This document shows, in pieces, positions 1 through 11,714 of a stretch of 64,000 nt of DNA. Both the position numbers and the translations under genes were made by a program. Source of the DNA: Pyronema omphalodes (lineage: Eukaryota > Ascomycota > Pezizomycetes > Pezizales > Pyronemataceae). Below the pieces are notes generated by a model. The model was not told where the DNA came from, ran no database searches, and was given only the letters and a program-made list of their open reading frames with translations. The DNA is taken from contig JAJJXM010000042.1 of the NCBI GenBank assembly GCA_024516155.1, positions 434,001-498,000 of the forward strand. Direction: 5' to 3'. How positions within the stretch are numbered: the first letter of the stretch is position 1; each line of letters begins with the position of its first letter.

Positions 1-1
1 G

Positions 2-190
2 ACAGCAAAGGCAGGATCTGCAGCACCGTCAACTGGTAGTGGAGGAAGCTCAGGATCAGGAACACCAAGTGGAACTTCAGGAGCTCCTACGGCGAGTGGA
101 AGCAACGCTCCTAATGCTGCCAACGGATTGGAGGCCAGGTGGGGAGTTGCTGGAATTGCAGCCATGGTCTTGGGAGCTTTGATGGCATAA
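2..190 (+). CDS. C-terminus of a Ser/Gly-rich GPI-anchored surface protein (partial)
   Basis: The frame is open from base 2 to the TAA ending at 190 (62 residues visible); the 5' part lies outside the window. The segment is rich in Ser, Gly, Thr and Ala, as in a cell-wall stalk. It ends with a small-residue stretch (SNAPNAANG) followed by a hydrophobic tail (WGVAGIAAMVLGALMA) reaching exactly to the stop. This layout is the classic GPI-attachment signal: an omega site at a small residue or Asn, a short spacer, then a hydrophobic tail with no charged end. The protein is therefore inferred to be lipid-anchored at the plasma membrane or cell wall. No catalytic domain is visible in this fragment, so its function is unknown. 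Confidence 0.75.
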   Translation, partial: TAKAGSAAPSTGSGGSSGSGTPSGTSGAPTASGSNAPNAANGLEARWGVAGIAAMVLGALMA

Positions 191-1631
191 GTGACTGTTG
201 ATTATTTGGAAAGTTCATACTTTTCGTTGATGGGTTGTAATACTGCATTGTTCGAACTGGGGTTTCGAATGTATATTTTAGTCTACCGTTTTCTTGAATC
301 AAATTGAATTTGAATCTCTGTCTAAAAATTTTCTGAACTATGATCCGCAGAATTAATTGTGTTTATCAAAATCTACTCTTGGCAGGAACTCTTATGCAGA
401 ATTGACTTTCTGAGGCTGGGCTTCAGCTTTCATCCTTTTGACTAATCGATAAAACGGTTGGCGACTGTCAAGGCAAGCTTTGTGATGCCACAACATGAGA
501 CAGGGATCTTGACACAGGGGCCCCTACTCTGTGCCGTAGGGAACCGTGAGAGGGCCGTAGGAGGGCCGCAAGAGAACATAGAGGACCGTGATACTACTAT
601 CCTGAGGATCCCAGAATATCCTGACTGGGAGCCTGTAGTCAGACATGGTGATACAACATACCGCTTCGGGCCAAATTTAGCAGCAAGGGAGGTGTATACG
701 TATGGAACATCATAAGCCGAGCGAGTGATTAGTAGATTAGGGCTGAGATTTCACGGCAGCGGTTTGAGGTGACGTGTGAAATTGGACAAATGAACGAACT
801 GATATATATAGGGGTTTAGTAAATAACGCTGGGATAGTTGGTGCATTGGTTTTTACGGAAAGCGGGTGGGATGATGATACGTATTGTTTAAAGGACTTGG
901 CGAGATTCTGAAAATAGTATTGAAATTTAAGACCATAAATTGACAGCTTGCATAAAAAAAACTATCATCCAGATACCAGAAAATCGTCCTATGTAAAACC
1001 ATCAACTCCCCCCACTCATACAACACTGCATGTCAAAAATAAACAAATTCTCTGAATAAAAAGAATCCTCTCTACAACTCAATCACCCCTTCTAGAAATC
1101 ACCACCCTTATTCTCCGTCTTAAGGATCAAATGTGAAAGACATAGTGCACCAGCACTCCATCCATAATCCAGCACAGACTCATCGAACCCCCTTAGTCTC
1201 TCCAGTATACTATCCATTAACCCACATTACTCCGTTTCTTCTGATTACCTATATATACTTTCTCCATCATCATAACATCTAATAGTTCCTGAATACGCAC
1301 CATACGCCACTATTCTTAGCTAGACGTGACTTGTGGAAAAACATTAACTCTCCCGGTATTTGATACCCCGGGGCTCGAAGTAACTTTCCAGATCTCACAC
1401 TTCGACCAAAAATCAGATTCCTATATTACGTAGTCCATCATTTTTCGCAGTGTCGTATGTCAGAATGAAGCCTGTATCATAGATATCGTCTCTAAAATTC
1501 CTCACCCGTAACATCGTGGGTCTGTCAGTATTAGTTTCTTCTATCTGTACTTCCCTCCGTCAGCGCTGGAGGCCTGAGAATGAGGTTTAAATAATTGCAG
1601 TGTAAATGTTTGGTTTATAACAAAGATATAA
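191..1631. other. spacer with a weak 85-codon open frame
   Basis: No recognisable gene. The first 200 bases are probably the 3' UTR of the preceding gene. An open frame at 458-715 (+) has balanced composition (for example YPDWEPVVRHGDTTYRFG), but it has no ATG at its start (TTG), no intron signals and no family I recognise. It may be a relic of a mobile element or chance. The rest is AT-rich with nothing further seen. Confidence 0.5.
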
Positions 1632-1716
1632 TCCTCGGTAGTATAGTGGTTAGTATTTCCGCCTGTCACTACTTGATAGTTCGCGGGAGACCGGGGTTCA
1701 ATTCCCCGCCGAGGAG
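1632..1716 (+). tRNA. tRNA-Asp (GTC) with a 13-nt intron
   Basis: The acceptor arm TCCTCGG pairs perfectly with CCGAGGA, followed by discriminator G at 1716. The D arm (TAGTATAGTGGTTAGTA) is followed by an anticodon arm with GTC at 1665-1667. The T arm reads CCGGGGTTCAATTCCCCG. The anticodon stem closes only when a 13-nt insert at 1669-1681 is removed, one base 3' of the anticodon, which is the canonical position of eukaryotic tRNA introns. A run of T follows within 10 nt of the 3' end (gtttcttttt), as expected of a Pol III terminator. Confidence 0.95.
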
Positions 1717-3018
1717 TTTCTTTTTCGTTTTCTGACCCCCTGGTGTTTTTTTGTCCAGTTTTTTTTTCTACGTGGAGGCAATGTACTCAGTCATTCGGCT
1801 GGGAGTGATGTGGTAATATATGTTGTTACATTCTTAGATATGTCATGGGTATATCAGGACAACTCGGGATATGTCGGCTTTCTGTTGTGCTGCTATGTCT
1901 TTATGCTATACTATGCTATACATGCTACCAGAAAATTCTAACGCTAATGCTAATGGCAATAACTACCCACCCACACACACACTCACTCACTCACCTCGGA
2001 GTCACATCATCAAAACATCACATCACATTTCAACGCTCTTAAAGCAAACAATACCTCGGTCTGATTACAATCCATACCATAATTCCCGTTATCCCAAAAC
2101 CACAATTCCATCATCTGCTGCCTCGAAATCTATATCTATACCTAAAATCGGAATATTGGGAGTCGGGACTACTAATCAAATCTTGTTTTTTTGGTGGGGG
2201 GGGGGGGGGGGGTATGCTTCCTCTTGGTTATTGATAATTGGTTAGTTTGTTGTTGTTTGATTACCATTATATCTTTTTGATTAAATCCACTTTGTTCAAG
2301 TTCTGCCATATTCCATCTCCATCTACCGAACTGTTGTTATATCATATATTATCCCAATCCCAATCCAATCTCATTCTTATTCTCATTCTCATATTTCCTA
2401 CATATAACAGCAACGAAGTATCGAATATCGAATATCAACCAAGTTCAAACACAACATACGTTAATCATTGAATTCCATTGAATCCCAATGAATCCCAACG
2501 AATTTACTTATTTACGTACTTAGTAAAACCCGAAAAGAAAAAAAAGGGGGGAAACATAATATATATATATATATATATATCCCAACAACAAGTTGAAAAA
2601 GAAAGAAAAAAAGAAGAAAAAAAAAGAAAAAGGAAGGGGGAAAGAAAGAAAGAAAGAAAGAAAAGCTATTCAAAGCTAAAAGTTAAAAATCAAGAAACGC
2701 AAAAAAAAAAAAAAAAAAAAGTGAGAAAAGAAAGGAAAGGAAAGGAAAGGGAAGAAATACCCTAACATAGGTATAACATACGAAAAAAAAAAAAAAACAA
2801 AAAGGATCAAATCCGAAATGCAAGTAAGTGAGTAAACAGAAATACATAAATTTTTTAAAGAAAAAACATAAAAAAAAACCATAGTTTATAGAACAAGAAC
2901 AAGAACAACAAGAACAAGAACCCTTATTAAGTATCCTCCTGCTCCTACCCACCCACATCCACACCCACGTTCCCACGTTCCCACATCCCCCTTTTCTGCT
3001 TTGCCTCCAATTCACAAA
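1717..3018. other. low-complexity spacer (G17, AT and AAAG repeats)
   Basis: No gene seen. It holds a G17 run (2196-2212), CA/CTCA-rich tracts near 1970-2000, an (AT)n run around 2559-2579, and a long purine-rich stretch with AAAG and A runs (about 2540-2790). Open frames here are all products of the simple sequence. The right end (2880-3018) probably lies in the 3' UTR of the YTA7 gene on the minus strand. Confidence 0.6.
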
Positions 3019-3264
3019 TTACCTATGCCGTGATTCGTGAGATACCTTAACCCTCTTCGTACTTCTCTCCCCATTCAACACTTGTCCTTCTAATACGCTG
3101 ATCTGCAGTTCATTTCGCCGTCTTTCCTCTCTTTCCTCCCTCTCATCATCTATATCCACCCAATTCATATCCTCCCTCCTCGACCCATCCACAAGATCCT
3201 CCAATCTATTCAACAAAACCCTAGCCTCCACAACATGACCCTGATTCTTCAAATTACCTGATTC
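3019..3264 (-). other. in-frame open extension behind the YTA7 stop codon
   Basis: Directly after the TAG at 3267-3265 the same frame stays open for 81 codons to the stop at 3019. The translation is charged and looks helical (for example EARVLLNRLEDLVDG, then an Asp/Glu/Arg-rich stretch and a KRVKVSHESRHR end), unlike nearby simple sequence. It could be a C-terminal exon reached by a short in-frame intron that removes the TAG; a GTCTCA...GATTAG segment of 39 nt would keep phase. It could also be a disrupted tail, a readthrough extension, or a chance open frame in the 3' UTR. No good branch site is visible, so coding status is unresolved. Confidence 0.35.
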
Positions 3265-6200
3265 CTAATCAAAGTTTCTACTCATTTGGACCACTTTTGA
3301 GACTTCCATAAACGTATCCTCAACCAACTTCATCAATTCATCACGATCCCACATTCCTCTTCCAATCCAGACTTTTTCCATACACTCTGCGTTCAGCATT
3401 AGAAGCTGCTCTACTGTCCAGCCTTCTGTTTCGCGGGCCATTTTTTGTTGTAGGTTACGGGCCCGGGAGGCGGAGTATACCACGTTCCATTGCTCGGCGT
3501 TTAAGACCGCATAGTGTAAAGGATTCGGTGGCGATTGGAATAAGGGTGAGGAGTCGGGGTTGATGATAGCATGGTTATTACGAGATAGAGAGTCATCAGG
3601 GGTGCTATTTGTGGCGATCCTCTGGGTACTATCGAAATCGCTAGGAGTAGGGTCTTGCTGCTGAGCAGATGGTAGATGCCATACGGGAGATAGGTCGATG
3701 CTGGGTTGGCTAGGCTGGCTAGGGCTGGGTTGATAGATGGAAATACTGGTGGCGTCGGTTGGTACAGCGGAGTTACGAATTACGGGGATAGTACCAGGGG
3801 GTACACTGATGTGAGCGTTGGATATGCTATTGAAGCCAGACTCATGCATATTAATGACCTGTGAGTTGATGGGGGGTGGACGCATCAATGCGGGGATATC
3901 GGAATGCGACATGGAGGTGTCTTCTTTGTTTGCACGGACGACTTCACCTCCGGCGGCGACATTTCCAGTGGCTGTACCACCACTAACTCGGTTTCCGTTG
4001 CTGACATCGCCGATATCAGCTGCACCGGTATTACCGGTTTCTGTTATCTTTCTCTGTTTCTCGGCGTTTTCCTCGGCGGCTTTCTCTTGTCTAGCTTGCG
4101 CCTGCTTGTAGGCCTCTCGTTTCTTTGCCTCTTCCCGGTTGAAGAGATCTGTGTATTGAGCTGCGAACGCTGTATCAGCTTCAATCTCGGCGATGTAGAC
4201 TTCAGCGTTGGTTAGCATTTCACGCGCTTTGCGGTGGTTTTCTTTGTCAGCTGACATTTTGGCGTCGTGTGCTATGCATTCTAAGTCGAATAAGAATTGT
4301 TGGGGAGTGATGTAGTATCCGTTACTGAATCTCTCCTCGACAATATCTAAATCTATGTTGTAATAAAATTTGCCCGTGCGTAAGTCCTTAACACGCATTA
4401 CTCCAAGTTCGTCCCAATCTGCTTCATAACGTTGGTGATCAACCGGATCCTGGCCAGCATCTGGAACAACAGTGGCGTTGTCATCACCCCGGGCTTCTAA
4501 TATCCTGGCAATAATTTCGTGATCTATCACCGGCTTCTTGAAGCGGCGATATTTCTGTTTGAGACTCTCCATAAGAGAGTGAAGCCGGAATTTAACATGG
4601 GTACGGATCTGACGATCTTTTTTCTTCCTCTCGCGAAGTTCTTCTCTCGTAGGTACGTACTCCGGTGGAGGACTAGCACGCTCAAGTTCGGGAAGAACTC
4701 GCTTCTTGCGATTTTTGACATCCTGAGGAAAGTCCCTTGGTGATTTCCGGATCTTCTCGAAAAGCCTATCAAAGAAATTGTGTCTATCCTGCTTTCCGGG
4801 GGTCTTCAACTCAAATCGGTCTTGCATTTTGTAACCGAAAAGGTTTTCGATAAGGGCCGGATCGAGCTCCTCAAGAGGTGTGCTAGTGATTCCAAAGAGG
4901 AGGACACGGTCGGTTTCTAGGAGGGAGTTGAGATATCCCTGAAAGGTTACCCGAGCATAATCTCCAATCGTATGGTACCAGGTATCTACATCAGGAATGA
5001 AGATGACGCTAGGTTTGTGACGATTCACTTCTGTAAATAACTGGACGATGCTAGCTTCTACACTCTGTACATAGTTAGCTATCTATTACGAATAGTTATA
5101 GGTACGGGGGCATACTCTGGTGGAGTCGTTTTGCAACGTTCCAAGATCAAATGACTGCACGTGAACAGACTCCATATAGTGCAATACAGCACGAGCAAGA
5201 TGCATTTGCCCCATTCCTGAGCGACCGTGAATGAGCAGCCTTGGCCTGTAAACCCTGTCACATGCGAAATCTATTTCCATCAGTCAGCAATTATTTTCAC
5301 CAAAGAATAGACGAGAAAACTCACCTTCCATCATTTCTTCCCTCTCGAAGCCAGCTTCAGAATCCGAAAAATCATTCTCATACTGTGCCTCTTCAAGCGC
5401 AGTCAAGGGTTTAGACTCTGTGAAAATCCTCTGCAATATGCTTTTGATGCTCTCCAACTGTTTCTCCAGTAGTGGTTTAACCTTTTCGGGAAGGGCGGCA
5501 GCATTGGAGGCAGCAGATCTCTGAGAAGATGGTGTCATTTTCTTCAATGAAATCATAAAATCCCTTGCTGTAACTTTTACACTGGTAGGATCGACCTTGA
5601 GCTTTTCGGTAGTGGCGTAAATCTGCGGATAGGTTCTCTGCATGGCGTTCAATGCAGATTCTGTGCAAAGCGCACGAATATCAGCTCCTCCGTATCCTTT
5701 GGTTAAAACTGCAAGCTTATCCTTAAAGGCTTCAGACAATGGCGGCTCCCAGCCCTTTGTATGAATATTGATAATAGATCTTCTAGCCTCTATAGAAGGT
5801 AACGGGAAGTAAAACTCTCTATCAAAACGTCCGGGTCTTCTCAAGGCGGGATCCACCGAATCGGGTCTGTTTGTAGCTCCGATTACGACAACCTGTCCTC
5901 GTCCATCCATACCATCCATCAATGCCAACAAAGTCGATACAATGGAAGCATGAGTCTGGTCTTGCTTGCTAGAACGAACAGGTGCGAGACCATCAATCTC
6001 GTCAAAGAAGATAATTGAGGGTTGATTAGCCCTTGCTTCATCAAACAACAACCTCAGTTGACGCTCGGCTTCTCCAACCCACTTGCTGAGACAGTCTGCT
6101 CCCTTCCGCATGTAGAAGGTAACCTGCTTTCCGTTTGCATCCGTAAAACTCGAAGCAACAGCACGGGCAAGTAGAGTTTTACCGGTACCTGGAGGACCAT

Positions 6201-8325
6201 GAAACAGCACTCCTCTCGGGGGTGTAATTTTCTTGGCCCTGAAGATCTCAGGGTACATCAGTGGCAACATCACCATCTCCTTTAGCTGTTGGATTTTATC
6301 ATCAAGACCTCCAACCTCTGAGAAGGTAACATCGGGGCTGACGCCAAGAGGGTCTGCATCAGCAAGTGCAGTCTTTCCAGTCTTTGTAATTTTTCCCATG
6401 TTCGCGGGTGCCCCGGCTTGCATCGGATCATTGCCATGGGTCTGGCCAATGGGGGCCAGGAGGCCGGGGGCAGGACCTCCAGGAGTCATACCGACACCTC
6501 CGCCAAAGCCAGGAACACCACCACGGCCACGACGACGGGTGGCTTCGTCGTCACTACTGTCGGAGTCGACAGGGGGGACTAGACCTCTGTTGAAGAAGGG
6601 CACGACGTCCCCGCCTCCGAATGGACCGTTGCTATCCCAGTAGCTCCTTGGGGGAGCAAGAGGAGCACCATTTTTCCGCCGAGATGGAGTGGAAGCACCG
6701 GCGTCGATATCTTCATTGAAATGTCCTAATTCGGGTCTTAACAGTCGGTAGTCTATGGCCTGCGTTCTTCGCCGTAATCGAGGCTCGGTGGCGGTGTTGC
6801 TCTCTCCTCCAGAGAACTGTGCACGACGTCCTCCGCGGCGTAGGCGTTTCGGGGATGGTTGGAGATCTTCGAGCTCTGCAGCAATTTCTGCCTGGCTCTC
6901 TGCATCATCCGACGCGGATCCACGGGTTCGTTTTCGAGGGCTACGGCGGGTATCTGAGTACTCTCCATCTTCCCCATCTTCAAAGTCTTGAGCTTTAGAA
7001 GCTGATTTCGTTGGTGAGGCGTGGGCGGAGGACATACTATCGTCTGATTGTTCGTCCCCTTCACCTTCTTCGTGGTAATCTTCGTCGTCACTTGCTGCTT
7101 TACGACCGTTGGATTTGGTGGCACGGCGAAGACGTCTTCCTTCTGGCTGCTTCGGCTTTTCTGCAGATGATGGAACGTCCATAGCAGATCGGGTGTTACG
7201 TGGAGATGCGGTAGATAACCGGTGGGACGAGCGGGTTCTGGTTCGCTTTGATGGGCTCTCATCCTCCTCCTCGTCTGCCTCGTGGCCAGTATCATCGCGT
7301 GGGCTTTGCCTGGGTGCAACAGTTTCAGTGGGGGTTTCGTGTACTTCTTGTTCATCTCCTTCTTGCTGACTTCCTCTTGCTTTATTATTAACTATGTCTT
7401 TGTGGTTGCCATTGCTAATATCAGCAGAGGAAGAGTTTGGCTCCGGCAGCTCCTCGATGACGGAAACATCGACGACCGGCTTCGTGGGTTCTTGAGCAGG
7501 GCTTTCTGGAATCTGTAAAGAGGGTTGTGGAAGATTTGTTATCTCTGCATTTCCCGATTTGCTGAGCCTCGCCAATGGCTCATCCGTATGCGTCAAACGA
7601 CTGGACCGCCGGGAGGGTTCAGCACTGACCTGGCGAGTTTTTGATCTGGCAGGGCCGGTGCCTGTATTTGTTAAAGGTCCTTTACCACCAGCCGTAGGAC
7701 GCTGAGAGGGCGTAGCGGATGATGCCCGAGTGACTCTCCTAGTAGTTGGGGCCGATGGCTGCGCCTCAGGTTCTTGTGATGCGACTGTCTCAGCAACGGT
7801 TCTGCCAGCGTACTTCAGTTTGATGACACGGGAGCCCCCTTTGGGGGGAGCTATTTTGGTTGCTTCTAACCTCCCCCGGTTCCCTTTCTCATCATCCCCG
7901 GAAGACTCGATGTCATCCTTGTCGACATCATCATCGTCATCGGTAGCCTCCTCAATGTAAGTGGCAGCCTTTTGCTTCACTGCTCTTCGTAGTGGACGAC
8001 CGTGTTTTCCAATTTCAACTTCTTCTTCCTCCTCTTCTTCATCGTCATCATCATCGTAAACTATGTCGGAATCTTCGTCGTTGCTGTCCGAGATATCGTC
8101 GTCATCATCGTCACTGTAGTCCTTGTTACGTCGCCTTGGCTTTTTCTGGCTAGTTGTCTTTTTGCCCTTCTTCGTAGACTTTCCACCCTTCTTGGATACG
8201 GACTTCTTCCTGGGACTCGTGGTTTTGGATACCCGATCTGCCTTGTCGTCGTAATCCTCATCTTCTGAGTCGGATTTGATTAGGTACTCGGGCGGCATAT
8301 CCTTATTAAGGTTTATTCGACCCAT
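3265..8325 (-). CDS. YTA7: Yta7/Abo1/ATAD2-family chromatin AAA-ATPase with bromodomain
   Basis: Three exons on the minus strand: 8325-5325, 5270-5116 and 5064-3265. Introns are 54 nt (donor GTGAGT) and 51 nt (donor GTATGC), giving 1651 residues. The N-terminal ~600 residues are disordered, with acidic (DDDDD, EEEEEEE) and basic Ser/Arg-rich runs. The first AAA domain has Walker A HGPPGTGKT near residue 710, Walker B SIIFFDEID near 773, and the conserved GATNRPDSVDPALRRPGRFD. The second AAA domain (from about residue 1010) is degenerate: its P-loop reads GRSGMGQMH, without the catalytic Lys, and its Walker B is IFIPDVD. A divergent bromodomain-like region follows at roughly 1260-1370. Family members remodel or load histone H3-H4 and maintain nucleosome density and heterochromatin boundaries in the nucleus. 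The domain order identifies the family well. The stop at 3265 is followed by an open in-frame extension, reported as a finding. Confidence 0.93.
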
Positions 8326-9759
8326 TGTATATTATGACTAGTCTAGGTCAGCAGCTTCTCGAGATGATGTGGCGCGGGGTGTTGTGGGCGCGCGAGACAC
8401 GAAAAAGTAAGGGAGACGCGTAGTATTGAGCATTCCTGACGCGACGTCATAGCGAGAGAGAAGTCTTCGCGTAACGAACCTTATTCTCCAACGCACTTCA
8501 CAAATTCCAATTAAACTCTTATTCTCGAAAAATTTTGTATGTAGGGTGTGGTTGTTCTTCGTTGGGGCGTGTCGGGTCGGTTGTAGAGAACTAGTGGCAA
8601 CAGTTCGCAGCGTTCTTCTATACTTTCGGACAGCAAAAGTAACGTGGTTTTTCGATTTTCGTCGATAAATTCAGCAGGTCGTATCCGTTATTTACCTTCG
8701 CGTGTCTCGGGATCGTGAACAAGTTGGCAGTGGTGGTGGCGGTTCAGTTGTTCGTCGTTGCCCCGTTGAGTCCATCTTCCTCGTGTCTGCCAGACTGCGC
8801 TGAGCAATCAGTCGTTGCTGCCAAGCCTTCGCCATTCCGCCTCATCGGATGAGCACCGTAACAGGTTGCTTTGCAGCACCACGCCAAAGCGAAACTCTGG
8901 AGACGCTGAGTGCGGGCCGCAGCGAGGCAAGCTTTATTTAAAATCCCCGGATCGAACAGACGATCTGGTGCGTGGTAGACGATCCGGTAGCTTATTTCCA
9001 CGTTTATTTTTATTTTATTTTTTCATGTCGCGCGAAAAAAAAAAAAAATTGATTTTTTTTTTGGAAATTTTGACGGGAATTGAGGATTTCAACTTGCTCA
9101 TGACTATTTACATCACAAAGTGGATAGAATGATGAAAATCGTAATCTTTTTCAATGTTGTTGAATCTCTACTTTCATCCCATTTCAAGATTCGTTCCATT
9201 GAGATGATGGTTCACTAACGCCATAACTCGCGGCCGTTACACACGCGAGCTTGGCGTTTCCGGTATGACAGATTCGTCGGCAGGCGATGTTACTATACTT
9301 TACCGGTGCTTAAAAGCCTCGGTTTAATCATTGCAGCTCACTCGATTGAAAATCAATCCTTGCAGTTTATGTTCTCTCTAATTGAACAAGATGATAGTTA
9401 TGAATGGTCTCTTTCTTGTCAAAATACTGAATGTCACAAGTAATCCAATTTTTACACGATGACATTTATCATTGCTTTCCACATCAACTCATCTTACAAT
9501 ATTCTCAAGATTCTCAGTGCGCACAGTGTATAAAGGATAAATAAATAAAACATCAGTGCGCACAGCGCAATATGAATTTCCAATATATGCCATAACTCCT
9601 CATAAAAATACAAATAGCCCATCCAAAATGATGTATACAAAACTTTTTAACAGATGCTGGTTCGGCTGACCGCCGTTTTTCTGCTTCTCGCAATCTACGC
9701 CTTCCTCCACTTCCATCAAGTTCTTCATAAGCCCTTCGCCTTGATTCAGACCCTCATCC
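8326..9759. other. YTA7 promoter side and intergenic spacer
   Basis: About 1.4 kb between the YTA7 start and the 3' end of the F-box/ankyrin gene, both on the minus strand. The first ~700 bases are GC-richer, with inverted GCGCG words, and probably hold the YTA7 promoter and 5' UTR. The remainder is AT-rich, with A/T homopolymers around 9036-9062. An open minus frame at 9794-9600 looks weakly protein-like, but I could not join it to the ankyrin gene with acceptable splice phases. No RNA gene was recognised. Confidence 0.5.
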
Positions 9760-11156
9760 CTAAAACAATACTGCCTCCATAGGTAACCACACAATTCCCT
9801 TTATTTTCATCTCTTTCCTTTGTGTACTTCTTTCCCCTCTGAAAACCGGTAGGTCCATACTATCCAGAATAACCTCACTCATCACCACCTCGTTCTCCAC
9901 CTCCTCCTCATCTTTCTTGGCCCCTTCTAACCGGCTCCTCCTAACCTCCTCCTCAACCTTTTTCACAAATCCTCTCTGTCTCTCCGTCACCCTGGGTAGC
10001 GCCTGGAACCGCCCAACATCTGCCCCAGCTTCTATCAGCGCTCGGACCAACTCCTCTTTGAATGCTCCATGCTCCATTGACAACATCAATGGGTTGGCAT
10101 TTTCGTTGATCCATTGGGTGCCATCTCGTTCCGCATCGGCAGTTCTTCCATTGACTCCGTCGGTTTCGTCGACTTCGTTACGCTCACTAGTTCGCCCAGC
10201 TTCACTGGCTCGGCTATCCTCGCCAGGGCCATTGACATTGGCACCCCACTGAATTAACAAGTTCACGACCTCAGTGTGTCCCTCTGCACAAGCACAACAC
10301 AACGGATCCCAATGTGCAGTAGAAAGACGGTTGTGGGGTGAAGCACCGGCGTTCAGGAGGAACCTTGCAATATCGAGGTGGCCACCTTCGGCAGCGGCAT
10401 GGAGGGGGGTGTAGTTTTCGTCTTCCCGGTTCTAGGGAAACGTTAGTGGTTCGTTTCTTTCTTGGAACTATTATCGCTGAGCTTGGCTTGTCGAATTGCT
10501 TCGCCTGGCTTTGTCAAGCTTTACCGGCGTTGCCTAGTTTCGCGTTTCCTCGCCGCCGCCGCTTTCATAATTCCCAGGAACGAAAAGATATCACGTACCT
10601 GCGGATCCCGACAACCTTCATTAACCCTCGCGCCCTTCCTTACCAGCGCCTCCACCACCTCTATCCTCCCCGTCCTTGTCGCCAAATCCAGCGCCCTCTC
10701 CCCTTTCGCATTTCTCACCTCCACCGCCGCTCCCTTCTCAACTAACATCTCCACTACATCCCTCGTCTTTGCATTCACCAATGGTTGCCCATGTTGCGAT
10801 TCCTGGTTTGGGTTTGCGTTATGTTCCAATAACCACTTGACTAACTCGCCACTTCCATACTCGGCGCTAAGATGTAAGGCAGTTTGACCTGTCGAAGGGA
10901 TTATGGGTGTGTTGATAGGTACACCGTATTCTGCGAAGAGGATTTGTAGTGTAGGAAGGTTAGAGGTATGACAGGCGTAGGAAGCGGCGACGGGGAAGAT
11001 GGAGGAGACGGGGGTGTATAGTGATTTCGTGAGGTGGTAACGGAAGTGGCGAGAGGTTGAGATTAATGCTGCTAATGAACTGCGTGGAAGGTGGGGTGTT
11101 ACGAGGAGGAGGAGCTCGGTGGGAAGAGTCGAGAGTGATGTTGAAGCTGCGGTCAT
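9760..11156 (-). CDS. F-box-like and ankyrin-repeat protein
   Basis: Two exons: 11156-10599 (186 codons) and 10431-9760. They are joined by a 167-nt intron (donor GTACGTGA, acceptor CCCTAG, phase 0), giving about 409 residues. The N-terminus (LPTELLLLVTPHLPRSSLAALISTS) fits an F-box-like helix bundle, which in this class would recruit Skp1. Ankyrin repeats follow: TGQTALHLSAEYGSGELVKW, then KGERALDLATRTGRIEVVEA. The repeat TPLHAAAEGGHLDIARFLLN begins only four codons after the intron, and WDPLCCACAEGHTEVVNLL follows it. The C-terminal ~120 residues are charged and not recognisable. F-box/ankyrin architectures are common in fungi and usually presumed to be substrate receptors of SCF ubiquitin ligases; here that is inference from layout. 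The extreme C-terminus is uncertain because another intron could exist near 9780-9830. Confidence 0.82.
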
Positions 11157-11419
11157 ACTGGCTAATTCCTCAGTAGTAACGCCTGGTGGATAAGAATTGG
11201 ATGTGTTGAGCTGCCCTTGAAGTTTCAGAACTGAATCAACGCAAAAAAGAAGCTTTCAAACACGGAGGTCGTTGAACGGAGCAGCGGAGGAATACTGGCG
11301 GAACTTTATATATGTTTCGCCTCATGTGCAGATTATGCAAGAGCAATCAATCTCCGGTGAGTAAGATACAAAAACAGATTTTTATGCTATGCTACAGTTC
11401 CTTTCGTCCTGAAAGCTGA

Positions 11420-11575
11420 AACCAACCTTCATTTTCCGGTAAGCGAAGTAAAGCGAAGCGAAGCGTAGCATAGCAAAGTAAAGTAAAGCAAAGCAAAGCG
11501 CAACGCAGCGTGGCAAGCAAGGCGAGGTCCAGCAAGGCGAAGTCCAGTAATGCGAAGCAAAGCAGCAAAGCAAAT
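11420..11575. repeat. degenerate AAGCG/AAGCA short tandem tract
   Basis: About 150 bp of degenerate 5-bp units (AAGCG, AAGTA, AAGCA, later GGCGA/AGTCC variants), drifting along its length. The matching minus-strand open frame at 11573-11382 (repetitive ALCF/LLYF translation) is a by-product and not a gene. Confidence 0.8.
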
Positions 11576-11673
11576 TGAGTCCAATACTAACATCTAATTA
11601 AACTGTATCTATGCTTAATTTATTTTAGAGCAAAGATATTTATGATATGGTGTTATGATATGACCGTGGGTTT

Positions 11674-11714
11674 GGGGGGGGGGGGGGTGGAGGGGCGGGG
11701 GGGGGGGGGGGGGG
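11674..11714. repeat. interrupted poly-G tract
   Basis: A run of G interrupted by TGGA and a single C, about 41 bp. Four or more G tracts in series could fold as a G-quadruplex on the plus strand. Length may be affected by sequencing or assembly. Confidence 0.8.

Noticed and set aside
6233..7518. Several plus-strand frames of 60-136 codons
   Set aside because: Antisense shadows of the biased-composition YTA7 N-terminal and AAA1 coding sequence.
9600..9794. Extra terminal exon of the F-box/ankyrin gene
   Set aside because: The sequence looks weakly protein-like (GEGLMKNLMEVEEG), but the available GT/AG sites give the wrong phase or introns too short.
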